64,000 bases of DNA, from NCBI GenBank assembly GCA_030681645.1, contig JAUXRX010000024.1:62001-126000 (forward strand), in the 5' to 3' direction. This stretch comes from Archangium sp. Its GTDB lineage: Bacteria > Myxococcota > Myxococcia > Myxococcales > Myxococcaceae. Position numbers and translations under genes: made by a program. Positions within the stretch are counted from its first letter, which is position 1, and each line of letters begins with the position of its first letter. This document shows, in pieces, positions 1 to 8,808 of the stretch. Under the pieces are notes generated by a model that saw only the letters and a list, made by a program, of their open reading frames with translations, had not been told where the DNA came from and made no database searches.

Positions 1-1271
<1,271 letters not shown>

Positions 1272-2261
1272 TCAGTTTTCGAAGGTGAGCTCGAGGCGCT
1301 TGCTGCCCAGCCCGTCGACCGACACGTCGACCTGGCACACGCCCGGCTGCAGGTTCTTCACGAAGAAGACCCGCGTCACGGTGAAGTCCACCGTGGCGCC
1401 GAGGGAGCGCGCGAGGGAATGGGTCCCTTCGGTCAACGTGCAGAGCCCCGGCGTGGCGACCACGACGCTCTTCGCCCGAGGCGTCATCGGTTCCACGCAG
1501 ACGTCGAGGCCGAGCGCCTGCAGCCGGAGCTCGACGGGCACGACGCTGCGGACCGCCTGGGGATCCGGCGTGGCCGGGAGGAGGGTGAAGGCGTCGATTG
1601 TCGCGGGCTCGTAGACCTGCACCGGCAGCTCGAACGGCCTGCCGAGCGAGGTCTTGAGCGCGGTGCGCACGGGTGCAGCGGGCGTCTGGAACGAGGTCGG
1701 GCCCGCGCCGGGCACGGGCACCAGCGCGCCGGAGTCGATGGGCACGACCAGCCCCTCGGTGAGCAACGGCGTGGGGCCGTCTGAGATCTTGATCGAGAAG
1801 CTGACCTGCGTCGACGTGGGGAAGCCGTAGACCTGCCCAGGAGAAAGGGTGAAGCACTCGTGCGAGAGCTCGGCCACCTCGGGGAGCACCGCGGTGAACT
1901 TCTTGCCCTTGCTCGAGCTGGCGCCGCTCTGATCGACGCCAGTGACCGTCACCGTCGTCTCACCGGCTTGCAGGGCGGTGAGGCGAACGCTGTCGGCCCC
2001 CGTCACCTCTGCGCCGAAGATCGCGGGGTCGTCGATCTTCACCTCGGTGATCGCGGTGATGCGGTTGCCGCCGCCGATGTCCGGCGCGCACAGCGGCAGC
2101 GACGGGTCGGGCTTGCAGTCGTACCAGCGGCCCCACTGGTAGCGGATGGTGGTCGACGCGCCGACGGCGAACGGCTGCGGCGGGGCGAACAGGTCCAGCG
2201 ACCAGCAGTCGGCGCACGATACGACGGAGAACAGCAACCCTGCGTAGAACGACTTTCGCAT
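1272..2261 (-). CDS. Putative lipoprotein with Ig-like segment, unknown function
   Basis: A 329-residue protein of unknown function. I start it at the ATG at 2261, because this places a signal peptide (MRKSFYAGLLF) and a lipobox ending VVSC at the N-terminus; the longer open frame would put about 29 unrelated residues in front. A stretch near residues 75-115 (ending AGETTVTVTGVD) resembles bacterial Ig-like BIG2 domains. The rest is beta-rich and holds a few scattered Cys. It is the last gene of a minus-strand run, 16 bases after the decarboxylase, so it is probably co-transcribed with it. It is likely anchored to a membrane facing the periplasm. No catalytic motif was seen. Confidence 0.7.
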   Translation of the reverse strand: MRKSFYAGLLFSVVSCADCWSLDLFAPPQPFAVGASTTIRYQWGRWYDCKPDPSLPLCAPDIGGGNRITAITEVKIDDPAIFGAEVTGADSVRLTALQAGETTVTVTGVDQSGASSSKGKKFTAVLPEVAELSHECFTLSPGQVYGFPTSTQVSFSIKISDGPTPLLTEGLVVPIDSGALVPVPGAGPTSFQTPAAPVRTALKTSLGRPFELPVQVYEPATIDAFTLLPATPDPQAVRSVVPVELRLQALGLDVCVEPMTPRAKSVVVATPGLCTLTEGTHSLARSLGATVDFTVTRVFFVKNLQPGVCQVDVSVDGLGSKRLELTFEN

Positions 2262-2277
2262 CTTCACGCAGCCTACC

Positions 2278-3465
2278 TCAGCGGACGACTTCGGCAGGCA
2301 GCGGGTGCCCCAGGAAGTGGAGCGGGCTGAAGGAGTAGCCGTAGGCACCCGAGCCGCGCACGCCGATCAGATCGCCGAGCTGCGGCTCCGCCAGCTCGAC
2401 GTCGGCGCCCAGGGTGTCGAGCGGCGTGCAGAGCGGGCCCACCACCGTGCGCATCACTCTCGGCGCGCCAGGCCGCGAGAGGTTGACCAGCGGCAGGTCG
2501 AGCTTCCCGAGGTGACCGGTCGCGCCGAGGTGATGGTTCATGCCGCCGTCGAGCACCACGAAGTGTTTGCCGCGCGAGCGCTTCTCCGAGACCACTCGGG
2601 CCACGTAGAGACCTGCCGGGGCGACCAGCCAGCGTCCCGGTTCCACCACCGCCTCGAGCGCCTGGCCGGTGGAGGCGCGGTACTTCTCGAGCATCGCGCC
2701 CAGGCGCTTGCCCGCGGCTTCGACGTCGAGTTCCTCGCTGCCCAGCACGCCGAAGCCGCCTCCGAAGTTGATGGTTCGGACGGGAATGCGGCGGTGCACT
2801 TGTTCGGCGAGATCGAGCGTCGCGGCGGCCGCGGCAGAGAAGGCGCCCACGCTGGTGCACTGCCCTCCGGGGTGCACGTGGATGCCGTCGAAGTCGATCG
2901 TGCTCGCGTGGCGGAGGAGGTGATCGGTCGCGAGGGCGAGTTCTTCCTCGTCGATGCCGAACGGGCTCGGGCCTCCGATCATCGGTACCCGGTACGCCTG
3001 GGCTCGCAGAGACGGGTTCAGTCGCAGCCGCAGTCGCGGCCGCGGCTGCGGTTTGCCCTCTCCCCGACCCTCTCCCCCTCTGGACCGGCTCAGCTCCGGG
3101 AGAGAGGGAGACAGGGCGTCGAGCTCCCGGATCGACTCCACGCTCAGCAGCACACCGTGGCGAATCGCAGCCTCCAGCTCGTGCTGCGTCTTGCCTGGAC
3201 CCGCGAAGCTGAGCTGCTGCGGCGCCCAGCCACAGCGCAACGCCAGCTCGAGCTCACCCAGCGAGGCGACGTCGAGCCCGTCGACCAGGCCATGCAGCGC
3301 GCGCAGCACCGCTTCGTTCGGGTTCGCCTTGACCGCGTAGAGCAGCGTTGCCGGCATCGCCGCGCGCAGCCGCCGCGCCCGCTCGCGGAGCACGCTCAGC
3401 TCGTAGAGATAGAACGGCGTACCGTGCTGCTCGGCCAGCGCCTGCGCGTCGTCCGCGGTGATCAC
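2278..3465 (-). CDS. PLP-dependent fold-III decarboxylase (DAP/ornithine decarboxylase family)
   Basis: A 395-residue alanine-racemase-fold decarboxylase, cytoplasmic, acting on a diamino or related amino acid. The PLP lysine is in YAVKANPN, the phosphate loop is GGGFGV, and the second-subunit catalytic Cys is in GPLCTPLD; EPGRWLVAPAG and GSGAYG are also typical. I choose the GTG at 3465 because it overlaps the exonuclease III stop as GTGA. Substrate is uncertain: the substrate-binding segments differ from classic LysA, and no lysine genes are nearby. Resemblance to the decarboxylases associated with exosortase or secondary-metabolite clusters is also possible. About 25 residues near 105-135 (SLPELSRSRGGEGRGEG and the RPRLRLRL after it) are encoded by an interspersed repeat, so this is an in-frame insertion that presumably sits in a surface loop. 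Confidence 0.85.
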   Translation of the reverse strand: MITADDAQALAEQHGTPFYLYELSVLRERARRLRAAMPATLLYAVKANPNEAVLRALHGLVDGLDVASLGELELALRCGWAPQQLSFAGPGKTQHELEAAIRHGVLLSVESIRELDALSPSLPELSRSRGGEGRGEGKPQPRPRLRLRLNPSLRAQAYRVPMIGGPSPFGIDEEELALATDHLLRHASTIDFDGIHVHPGGQCTSVGAFSAAAAATLDLAEQVHRRIPVRTINFGGGFGVLGSEELDVEAAGKRLGAMLEKYRASTGQALEAVVEPGRWLVAPAGLYVARVVSEKRSRGKHFVVLDGGMNHHLGATGHLGKLDLPLVNLSRPGAPRVMRTVVGPLCTPLDTLGADVELAEPQLGDLIGVRGSGAYGYSFSPLHFLGHPLPAEVVR

Positions 3466-4295
3466 TTGAAGAGGTCCAGCTGCGGCTCGTTCGACTTCTT
3501 CGGCGCTGGCGCCGAGCCCTCCTGCACCTTCTCGGGATCGAACAGCGGCCCCTCGAACACCGCCGTCACCGGGCCGTGATCGCTCGTCCCAAACTCGCGC
3601 ACGGCGGTGCACGAGCGCGCCTGCTTCGTCACCCCCTCACTCGTGAGCACCAGGTCGAGGCGCCAGCCGATGTTGCGCTCGCGGTATTGCCGCCACGGCG
3701 CCCACCAGGTGAAGAGCTCGCCGTCGTCAGGCGCGAAGTGCCGCCCCAGGTCCGTCAGCCCCTGACTGAAGAGCCTGTCGATCAACGCGCGCTCGCCGCT
3801 GGTCTGACCTGTGAGCTGCGGGTCTCTGAGCTTCTCGTGCACGTCCCGCTCGGTGTGCGCGACGTTGAAGTCACCGCAGAGCATGAGCCGCTTGCCCGCC
3901 GCGTGGCGGTCCTTCGCGAAGTGAATGAGCGACTCGAGGAAGCGCACCTTGGCGTCGAAGTCCTTCCCGCCGTTCGGAATGTAGAGGGTGGCGAGCTCGA
4001 GATCGCCCAGCGCGACCACCGACCCGCGGCACTCCATGTCGAATGGTGGATGGCTGATCGCCGGCCGCACCGGGCACAGCGTCTTGCTGATGAGCAGCGC
4101 CACGCCCGAGTAGCCGCCTTCCCCGTGCCAGTGGGCCCAGTAGCCCTCGGGCTCCTGCAGGCTCACCGGCACCTGGTGCGGTGACGCCTTTATCTCCTGC
4201 AGGCAGAACACGTCGGGCTTCTCGCGGCGCAGCCACTCGAAGACCTGCGCCTCGCGGGCGCGCACCCCGTTGACGTTCCAGGTGGAGACCTTCAT
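3462..4295 (-). CDS. xth: Exodeoxyribonuclease III / AP endonuclease
   Basis: A Mg-dependent 3'-5' exonuclease and apurinic/apyrimidinic endonuclease of base-excision repair, 277 residues, close to the usual length. Family motifs run in order: TWNVNGVRA (metal and Asn site), CLQEIKA (catalytic Glu), GDFNVAH (catalytic Asp-Asn), RLDLVL and the terminal GTSDHGPV carrying the catalytic His. The ATG at 4295 shares one base with the stop of the upstream membrane-protein gene (TGATG), and the stop overlaps the decarboxylase GTG. It therefore sits in the middle of a translationally coupled operon. A C-terminal tail of about 30 residues (PKKSNEPQLDLFK) follows the nuclease domain. Confidence 0.93.
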   Translation of the reverse strand: MKVSTWNVNGVRAREAQVFEWLRREKPDVFCLQEIKASPHQVPVSLQEPEGYWAHWHGEGGYSGVALLISKTLCPVRPAISHPPFDMECRGSVVALGDLELATLYIPNGGKDFDAKVRFLESLIHFAKDRHAAGKRLMLCGDFNVAHTERDVHEKLRDPQLTGQTSGERALIDRLFSQGLTDLGRHFAPDDGELFTWWAPWRQYRERNIGWRLDLVLTSEGVTKQARSCTAVREFGTSDHGPVTAVFEGPLFDPEKVQEGSAPAPKKSNEPQLDLFK

Positions 4296-4984
4296 CAGCC
4301 GCGGCGCTCGACCCGCAAGATGGTGTGGAAGAAGCCGCTGACGACGAGGCCTACCCTCGCGCCCTGCGCCAGCCCGGTGATCAGCCCAGGCTGCGTCTGG
4401 TAGTCGGCGCCCGACACGCGCAGGTGGGCCGTCGAGGTGTTCTTGTCGGTGACGATCTGCAGCGACTCGAGCTGGCCCTCGACGTACTGCGGCGCCACCA
4501 ACGCCTCGAAGGTGAAGGCCGCGATCGCCACCGGCACGATCGGCACGAACAGGAGCAGGATGGAGGCGAAGAAGCCGGCGGGCTTCAGCACCGACGGCGC
4601 CAGGACCGCCGCGCCGGTGTACGCCACCCAGAGCGTCGTCGCGACGAGCACGAACACCACCTGCTTGAGGCGCCGGCCCCGCTGCGCCGTGTCCCAGTCG
4701 AGCGGCGGCGTCGAGTCGTTGTCCCGGTTCCGCATGAGCGCGCCGACGCCCGAGATGATGATCAACGGAATGATGACCACGTCGGCCAGGGTGAAGAGCA
4801 CCGTGAGCCAGGTGTACTTCACGTAGTACGTGCCGCCGTTCCAGTACGCCTGCCGCTCGATGAAGAAGCGGCCCGGCTGGTGCTCTTCGCCCGAGACGAA
4901 GAAGCTCGCGATGAGGGCGACGACGAACCCGACGATGATGAGGATGCCCATCAGGCCACCCTTCTGAGGTTGGTTCGGCTGCAT
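4295..4984 (-). CDS. Multipass inner-membrane protein, unknown function
   Basis: A 229-residue protein that I do not recognise. It shows about four hydrophobic segments: residues 12-31 (GILIIVGFVVALIASFF), 58-82, 108-128 and 136-160. A C-terminal soluble part follows (about 165-229) with a beta-rich pattern ending in GFFHTILRVERR. This is the first gene of the coupled operon with exonuclease III and the decarboxylase. The start at 4984 gives the hydrophobic N-terminus after a short Gln/Lys-rich lead. No transporter or enzyme motif is visible. Confidence 0.7.
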   Translation of the reverse strand: MQPNQPQKGGLMGILIIVGFVVALIASFFVSGEEHQPGRFFIERQAYWNGGTYYVKYTWLTVLFTLADVVIIPLIIISGVGALMRNRDNDSTPPLDWDTAQRGRRLKQVVFVLVATTLWVAYTGAAVLAPSVLKPAGFFASILLLFVPIVPVAIAAFTFEALVAPQYVEGQLESLQIVTDKNTSTAHLRVSGADYQTQPGLITGLAQGARVGLVVSGFFHTILRVERRG

Positions 4985-5002
4985 TGGGTCGAGCAGCCTA
5001 GA

Positions 5003-5308
5003 TCAACGGGCCCGGTACTCGGTGAGCCGCATCGCGCCCCGCGCGTCGAGCTTCCCTTCGGCGAGGCCGGCGGCGAGATCCCGGCTGGCGGTCGCGGTCG
5101 AGAGCTTCACGTGGAGCCGGAGATAATCGCGGCGCGAGAACCAGCGCCGCTTGAAGTGGAGCGCGAGCAGCGAGAACTCGAGGAAGCGGGTGCAGTGGCC
5201 ATCGCGATCGGCCGTTCGGAGAGTCTCGTAGTACCGGCGCTGCCTCTCGCGAGCGGGGCGGCTCCGGCCCGGCGCAGGCTTCGCGGCGCGGGCGTCGAGA
5301 GCGCGCAT
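5003..5308 (-). pseudogene. Fic-family C-terminal remnant or small winged-helix protein
   Basis: The last ~75 codons of this frame read like the C-terminus of Fic/DOC-domain proteins: RRYYETLRTADRDG, then TRFLEFSLLAL, then a winged-helix-like stretch, FSRRDYLRLH and LSTATASRDLAAG, finishing LTEYRAR. The catalytic Fic core (HPFxxGNGR) is absent. The frame stays open antisense through the next gene, but that part shows no Fic similarity. The ATG at 5308 is one possible start for a 101-residue product; another lies near 5366. I regard it as the relic of a Fic adenylyltransferase, less likely a working small DNA-binding protein. It lies 18 bases upstream of the exonuclease operon. Confidence 0.45.
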
Positions 5309-5377
5309 CGTTTGCGGCGCGGATGACGTGGGCGCGCCGGTGGTTACGTCATCAACGAACACAGACATGGAGGCCAT

Positions 5378-6430
5378 ATGAGACGCGTGTTCACGGCTTT
5401 CGCGATCGTTCTCGCAGGGTGTGTCGTCCGGGTGCCCCCGCCCGTCGTGGCGCCACCGCCGGTGGTGACGGTGAGCATCGACACCTTCGGCCCGCACCTG
5501 GATCCGTACGGCGTGTGGATGGTGGTGCCCGGGTACGGGCGCGTGTGGCAACCGTCGGTGCGGCACGTGGGGCTCGACTTCTTCCCGTACGGCACGGGCG
5601 GACACTGGGTGTACACGAACGCCGGCTGGGTCTTCGACAACGACTATCCCTTCGGCTGGGCGGTGTTCCACTACGGCCGCTGGTTCCGTCACATGGACCA
5701 CGGGTGGATGTGGATACCGGGCAACACCTGGGCACCGGCGTGGGTGAGCTGGCGCACGGGCGGCACGTACATCGGCTGGGCGCCCCTGGGTCCGGCGGGT
5801 GAGCTGGGCTTCCACCACCGGCACTGGTGCTTCGTCGACAACCACCACTTCAGGGAGAGGAACGTGAGGGTTCACTCGGTCGGTGAGCACGAGTTCCACG
5901 GGGCGGTCGCGCTGACGGCGCCGGTGCACGCAGCGGTGGGTCCACCTCCGTCGTTCGTGTCGCGGCAGCCCATCGTTCCGTTGCCGGTGAGCGATCTGCG
6001 CGGTTCTGGCCGGGTGGTGCCGCCGCCTCCCCCGCCGGGTCGCACCACCGCGGCGTTGCCGCCGCCTTCGCCTTCGCCTCCGCCTCCGCCGCCGGCTCCG
6101 CGGGTCGAGCCTGAGCGCCTGGCACCTCCGGCTCCCGGCCGATACGAGCCGTCGCCGCCGCCCGCCCGCTTCGAGCCGTCGCCTCCGCCCCCCGCGCGGT
6201 ACCAGCCGACGCCGCAGCCGCCCGCGCGGTACCAGCCTCCTCCGCCTGCTCGCTTCGAGCGGACGCCGGTGCCTCCGCCCGCGCGGGTCGAGCCCGAGCG
6301 CCTGCGCATGCCGCCTCCGGCGTACGGCTCGCCGCCGCCTCCGGCCCCGAGCAAGAAGAAGGTGGACGTGCCTGCGCCTCCGCCTCCGGGCAAGCAGCGG
6401 CTGATCGTTCCGCACCCGCAGAGCAAGTAG
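5378..6430 (+). CDS. DUF6600-like (YXWGXW-type) lipoprotein with long Pro-rich tail
   Basis: A 350-residue predicted lipoprotein with signal MRRVFTAFAIVLAGC (lipobox LAGC, Cys15). Residues 35-150 form a Trp/Gly/His-rich domain with repeated aromatic strands (GVWMVVPGYGRVW, HYGRWFRHMDHGW, PAWVSWRTGG, IGWAPLGP), as in DUF6600 / YXWGXW-repeat proteins of Gram-negative envelopes. From about residue 210 onward it is Pro-rich, with repeats of the kind PPARYQP and PPARFEP and a Lys-rich end. Such a tail may span or bind the cell wall. A strong Shine-Dalgarno, GGAGG at 5369-5373, supports the ATG at 5378. Function unknown. Confidence 0.82.
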   Translation: MRRVFTAFAIVLAGCVVRVPPPVVAPPPVVTVSIDTFGPHLDPYGVWMVVPGYGRVWQPSVRHVGLDFFPYGTGGHWVYTNAGWVFDNDYPFGWAVFHYGRWFRHMDHGWMWIPGNTWAPAWVSWRTGGTYIGWAPLGPAGELGFHHRHWCFVDNHHFRERNVRVHSVGEHEFHGAVALTAPVHAAVGPPPSFVSRQPIVPLPVSDLRGSGRVVPPPPPPGRTTAALPPPSPSPPPPPPAPRVEPERLAPPAPGRYEPSPPPARFEPSPPPPARYQPTPQPPARYQPPPPARFERTPVPPPARVEPERLRMPPPAYGSPPPPAPSKKKVDVPAPPPPGKQRLIVPHPQSK

Positions 6431-6458
6431 GCCTGACCCGCCGGAATAGTGGAGAGGG

Positions 6459-6547
6459 CCCGTTCATCCCGATCCGAGCGGAGTCGAGGGATGGGGCCCA
6501 CGCGCGCAGGAAGACGCCCCTCGACTGATGCTCGGGGTGAACGGGGA
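6459..6547. repeat. Palindromic interspersed repeat, family B (complete copy)
   Basis: The left arm begins CCCGTTCATCCCGATCCGAG and continues through CGGAGTCGAGGGA. The right arm carries CCCCTCGACT and then GGGGTGAACGGGG, so the two halves are inverted repeats around a short centre. A related half-copy is at 8311-8385 in the opposite orientation, and the same GGAGTCGAGGG core recurs inside genes. It fills most of the 202-base gap before the dehalogenase. A second short relic (GGGACGAACGGGG) follows at about 6579-6592. Confidence 0.75.
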
Positions 6548-6632
6548 TGAGTTCGATCGTCATTTCGACCAACCCTCTCGGGACGAACGGGGTGTGAACC
6601 CCGCGCCGTCTGCGCACTGGTAAGACCTCCCC

Positions 6633-7523
6633 ATGCGCACGCTCCGCACGCCCGAGACCCGCTTCTCCTCGCTCCCCGACTTTCCCTTCACCCCGCGACG
6701 CGTCGACGTCGGTGGGCTCGAGATGGCCTGGGTCGAAGCCGGCCCCGCAACCGCGGCGCCGGTGCTCTGTCTTCACGGCGAGCCGACCTGGAGCTTCCTC
6801 TACCGGAAGATGCTCCCCGTCTTCGCCGCGGCCGGGCACCGCGCGATCGCGCCCGATCTGATCGGCTTCGGCCGCTCAGACAAACCCACCGAGCGCAGCG
6901 ACTACACCTACCAACGCCACATGGACTGGCTCACCGCCTTCGTCGAGCGGCTCGACCTCACGGGCATCACCCTCGTCTGCCAGGACTGGGGCGGGCTGCT
7001 CGGGCTGCGCCTCGTCGCCGAGCACCCCGAGCGCTTCAGCCGCGTCGTCGCTGCGAACACCTTCCTCCCCACCGGCGACGTCCCCATGCCGAAGGCGTTC
7101 TTCCGCTGGCGCGACTTCTCGCAGACCACGCCCGACTTCGACGTGGGCGACATCGTCTCGAAGGGCTGCGTCACGCCGCTCACGCCCGCGCTGAAGGCGG
7201 CCTACGACGCGCCCTTCCCCGACGACACGTATAAGGCTGGGGCCCGGCAGTTCCCCACGCTCGTGCCGGCGACGCCGGAAGATCCCGCCACGCCCGCCAA
7301 CCGCAGCGCGTGGGAGCGCCTGGCCGCGTTCGAGAAGCCCTTCCTCACCGCGTTCTCGGACCAGGATCCCATCACCCGGGGGGCCGACGCGTTCCTCCAG
7401 GCCGCGATCCCCGGCGCCGCGGGCCAGCCGCACACCACCATCACCGCCGGTGGGCACTTCCTCCAGGAAGACCGCGGCGAGGCGCTCGCGAAGGTCGTGA
7501 CGGACTTCATCGCCGCCACCTGA
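6633..7523 (+). CDS. dhmA: Haloalkane dehalogenase, subfamily I (DhlA/DhmA-like)
   Basis: A 296-residue alpha/beta hydrolase that would hydrolyse haloalkanes to alcohol and halide in the cytoplasm. The oxyanion loop HGEPTWSFLYRKM (from His48) and the nucleophile elbow VCQDWGG (Asp118 with halide-stabilising Trp119) match Xanthobacter DhlA almost residue for residue. AYDAPFPDDTYKAG is another DhlA-type block. The acid Asp is in FSDQDPI and the catalytic His in AGGHFLQED. Length and N-terminus (MRTLRTPETRFSSLPDFPF) match the family, which supports the ATG at 6633. It stands alone between repeats, with no degradation operon around it, so the natural substrate is unknown. Confidence 0.9.
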   Translation: MRTLRTPETRFSSLPDFPFTPRRVDVGGLEMAWVEAGPATAAPVLCLHGEPTWSFLYRKMLPVFAAAGHRAIAPDLIGFGRSDKPTERSDYTYQRHMDWLTAFVERLDLTGITLVCQDWGGLLGLRLVAEHPERFSRVVAANTFLPTGDVPMPKAFFRWRDFSQTTPDFDVGDIVSKGCVTPLTPALKAAYDAPFPDDTYKAGARQFPTLVPATPEDPATPANRSAWERLAAFEKPFLTAFSDQDPITRGADAFLQAAIPGAAGQPHTTITAGGHFLQEDRGEALAKVVTDFIAAT

Positions 7524-7599
7524 GACAGCGCGCCGAAGGAAGCGCCGAAGAAGCAGAAGCGAAAGTAACTCGTCCCCGGTCCGGTCTAGAGTGCCCGCC

Positions 7600-8295
7600 A
7601 TGGACGCCCGCTCGTACCTGACGAAGGTTGGTCTTTCGGTCGACGTCGCAGCGGTGCGCGAAGCCCAGCAGGCGCTCTGGGCGATCCTCGAGGAAGCGAA
7701 GAAGGCCAGCCTCCCCGCCACGCCCTCCGCGCTCAACGCGCTCTACACGTACAAGGTGCCGAAGCTGTCCGCCGACGGCACCTGCTCGCTTCACGCCGAG
7801 CTCGATCCCACGCCGTACGATCTCTCGAAGGTGCTCGGCGGGCGCTCGGTGCAGAACTCGTTCTCGCTGCTCACCCTCGACGCGCTGGTCGAGTCGGTGG
7901 CGCAGCAGAGCGCGGCCGACTGGCTGGGGCTCTACCAGCGCCGCGACCTCGCCGCGGGCCCCACCCTGGTGAAGCTCGCGTACCGCGGCGTCGAGAGCCG
8001 CCCCGAGTTCCCTCTCACCGAGGCCTTCGCCAGGACGTCCAACAACGCGGCCGTCGCGCTCGACGGCAAGGCGCGCGTGGTCCAGGACGTCCGCGCGCAC
8101 GTCGCCGGGGGCGGCGCGTATTACGAGTGCGATCCGAAGGTGCAGGCTGAGGTGTGCCTGCCGCTGCTCGATCCCAACGGCAAGGTCATCGGCGTGCTCG
8201 ACGCGGAATCGACGAAGGCGTCGCACTTCACGCCCGAGCGCCTGGCGCTGCTCGTCTCGCTGGCGACGGAAGTGACTTCGCATCTGCCGCGGTGA
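7600..8295 (+). CDS. GAF-domain protein
   Basis: A 231-residue soluble protein whose C-terminal two thirds form one GAF domain, a small-molecule or redox-sensing fold. Diagnostic positions are ADWLGLYQRRD, FPLTEAFARTSNNAAVALDG, and the final strand pair VCLPLLDPNGKVIGVLDAES followed by FTPERLALLVSLA. There is no output domain, and no Cys triad of the methionine-sulfoxide reductase type, so the role is unknown. I choose the ATG at 7600 over the in-frame GTG at 7591. It follows the dehalogenase by 76 bases and may be independently transcribed. Confidence 0.78.
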   Translation: MDARSYLTKVGLSVDVAAVREAQQALWAILEEAKKASLPATPSALNALYTYKVPKLSADGTCSLHAELDPTPYDLSKVLGGRSVQNSFSLLTLDALVESVAQQSAADWLGLYQRRDLAAGPTLVKLAYRGVESRPEFPLTEAFARTSNNAAVALDGKARVVQDVRAHVAGGGAYYECDPKVQAEVCLPLLDPNGKVIGVLDAESTKASHFTPERLALLVSLATEVTSHLPR

Positions 8296-8310
8296 ACGGC
8301 CTGGGCGACT

Positions 8311-8385
8311 TCCTGCGAGCCTGGGCGCCAAATCCCTCGACTCCGCGCGGGATGAACGGGGCAGGAGCCCTCTTTCGGCGGCCTC
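8311..8385. repeat. Interspersed repeat, family B half-copy
   Basis: Read on the minus strand this copy contains CCCCGTTCATCCCG, CGGAGTCGAGGGA and CGCAGGAAG in the same order as the left half of the element at 6459-6547. It fills nearly all of the space between the stop of the GAF gene and the convergent gene ending at 8386, and may act in transcription termination there. Confidence 0.65.
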
Positions 8386-8730
8386 TCAGGTGACCGGCAC
8401 GGCCTCGAGCATGCCGAAGCCGATCAACCGCTCGGTGGCGTCCTTCACGTCCTTCGCGCTGGTGCCGCAGTCGCGCAGCGCGTCGGCCGCTTCCTTGAGG
8501 GTGTGGCCGGCGATTCCGAACTCCACCAGGTACTGCGCGTCTTCCGGGGCGAGCCCACGCGGGGCGCTCCAGGCCTTGCGGGCGGCGTCGAACTCGGCGC
8601 GGCCGTGGCCCGTGCGCGCGGCGGCGATGGTCACCTCGTACGCCTTGACCGCTTCCTGGCCCTTCTCGGACAGGCGGAACTTCTGCGATCGGCCGTAGCG
8701 GACCTTCTCGGGTTTGGACTCGTTCAACAT
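8386..8730 (-). CDS. Hypothetical small soluble protein
   Basis: A 114-residue protein, not recognised. It starts MLNESKPEKVRYGRSQKFRLSEKG and continues in charged, apparently helical segments; Gly-rich turns such as EFGIAGHTLKEAADALRDCG suggest a small helical or winged-helix fold. I choose the ATG at 8730 over the in-frame GTG at 8739, because TAAGGT lies at a good distance upstream. It lies 78 bases downstream of, and in the same direction as, the hybrid kinase, so co-transcription is not shown. Confidence 0.6.
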   Translation of the reverse strand: MLNESKPEKVRYGRSQKFRLSEKGQEAVKAYEVTIAAARTGHGRAEFDAARKAWSAPRGLAPEDAQYLVEFGIAGHTLKEAADALRDCGTSAKDVKDATERLIGFGMLEAVPVT

Positions 8731-8808
8731 GCGGCGCACCTTACGCTCAATTGAAGCGCAGCGCCGCTGCCTGAAAGGTGGACTCGCGCCTCGAGGGAAG
8801 CAGTGCGC

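Noticed and set aside
2278..3465. Naming the decarboxylase lysA
   Set aside because: The fold is right, but substrate-binding segments and context do not support diaminopimelate specifically.
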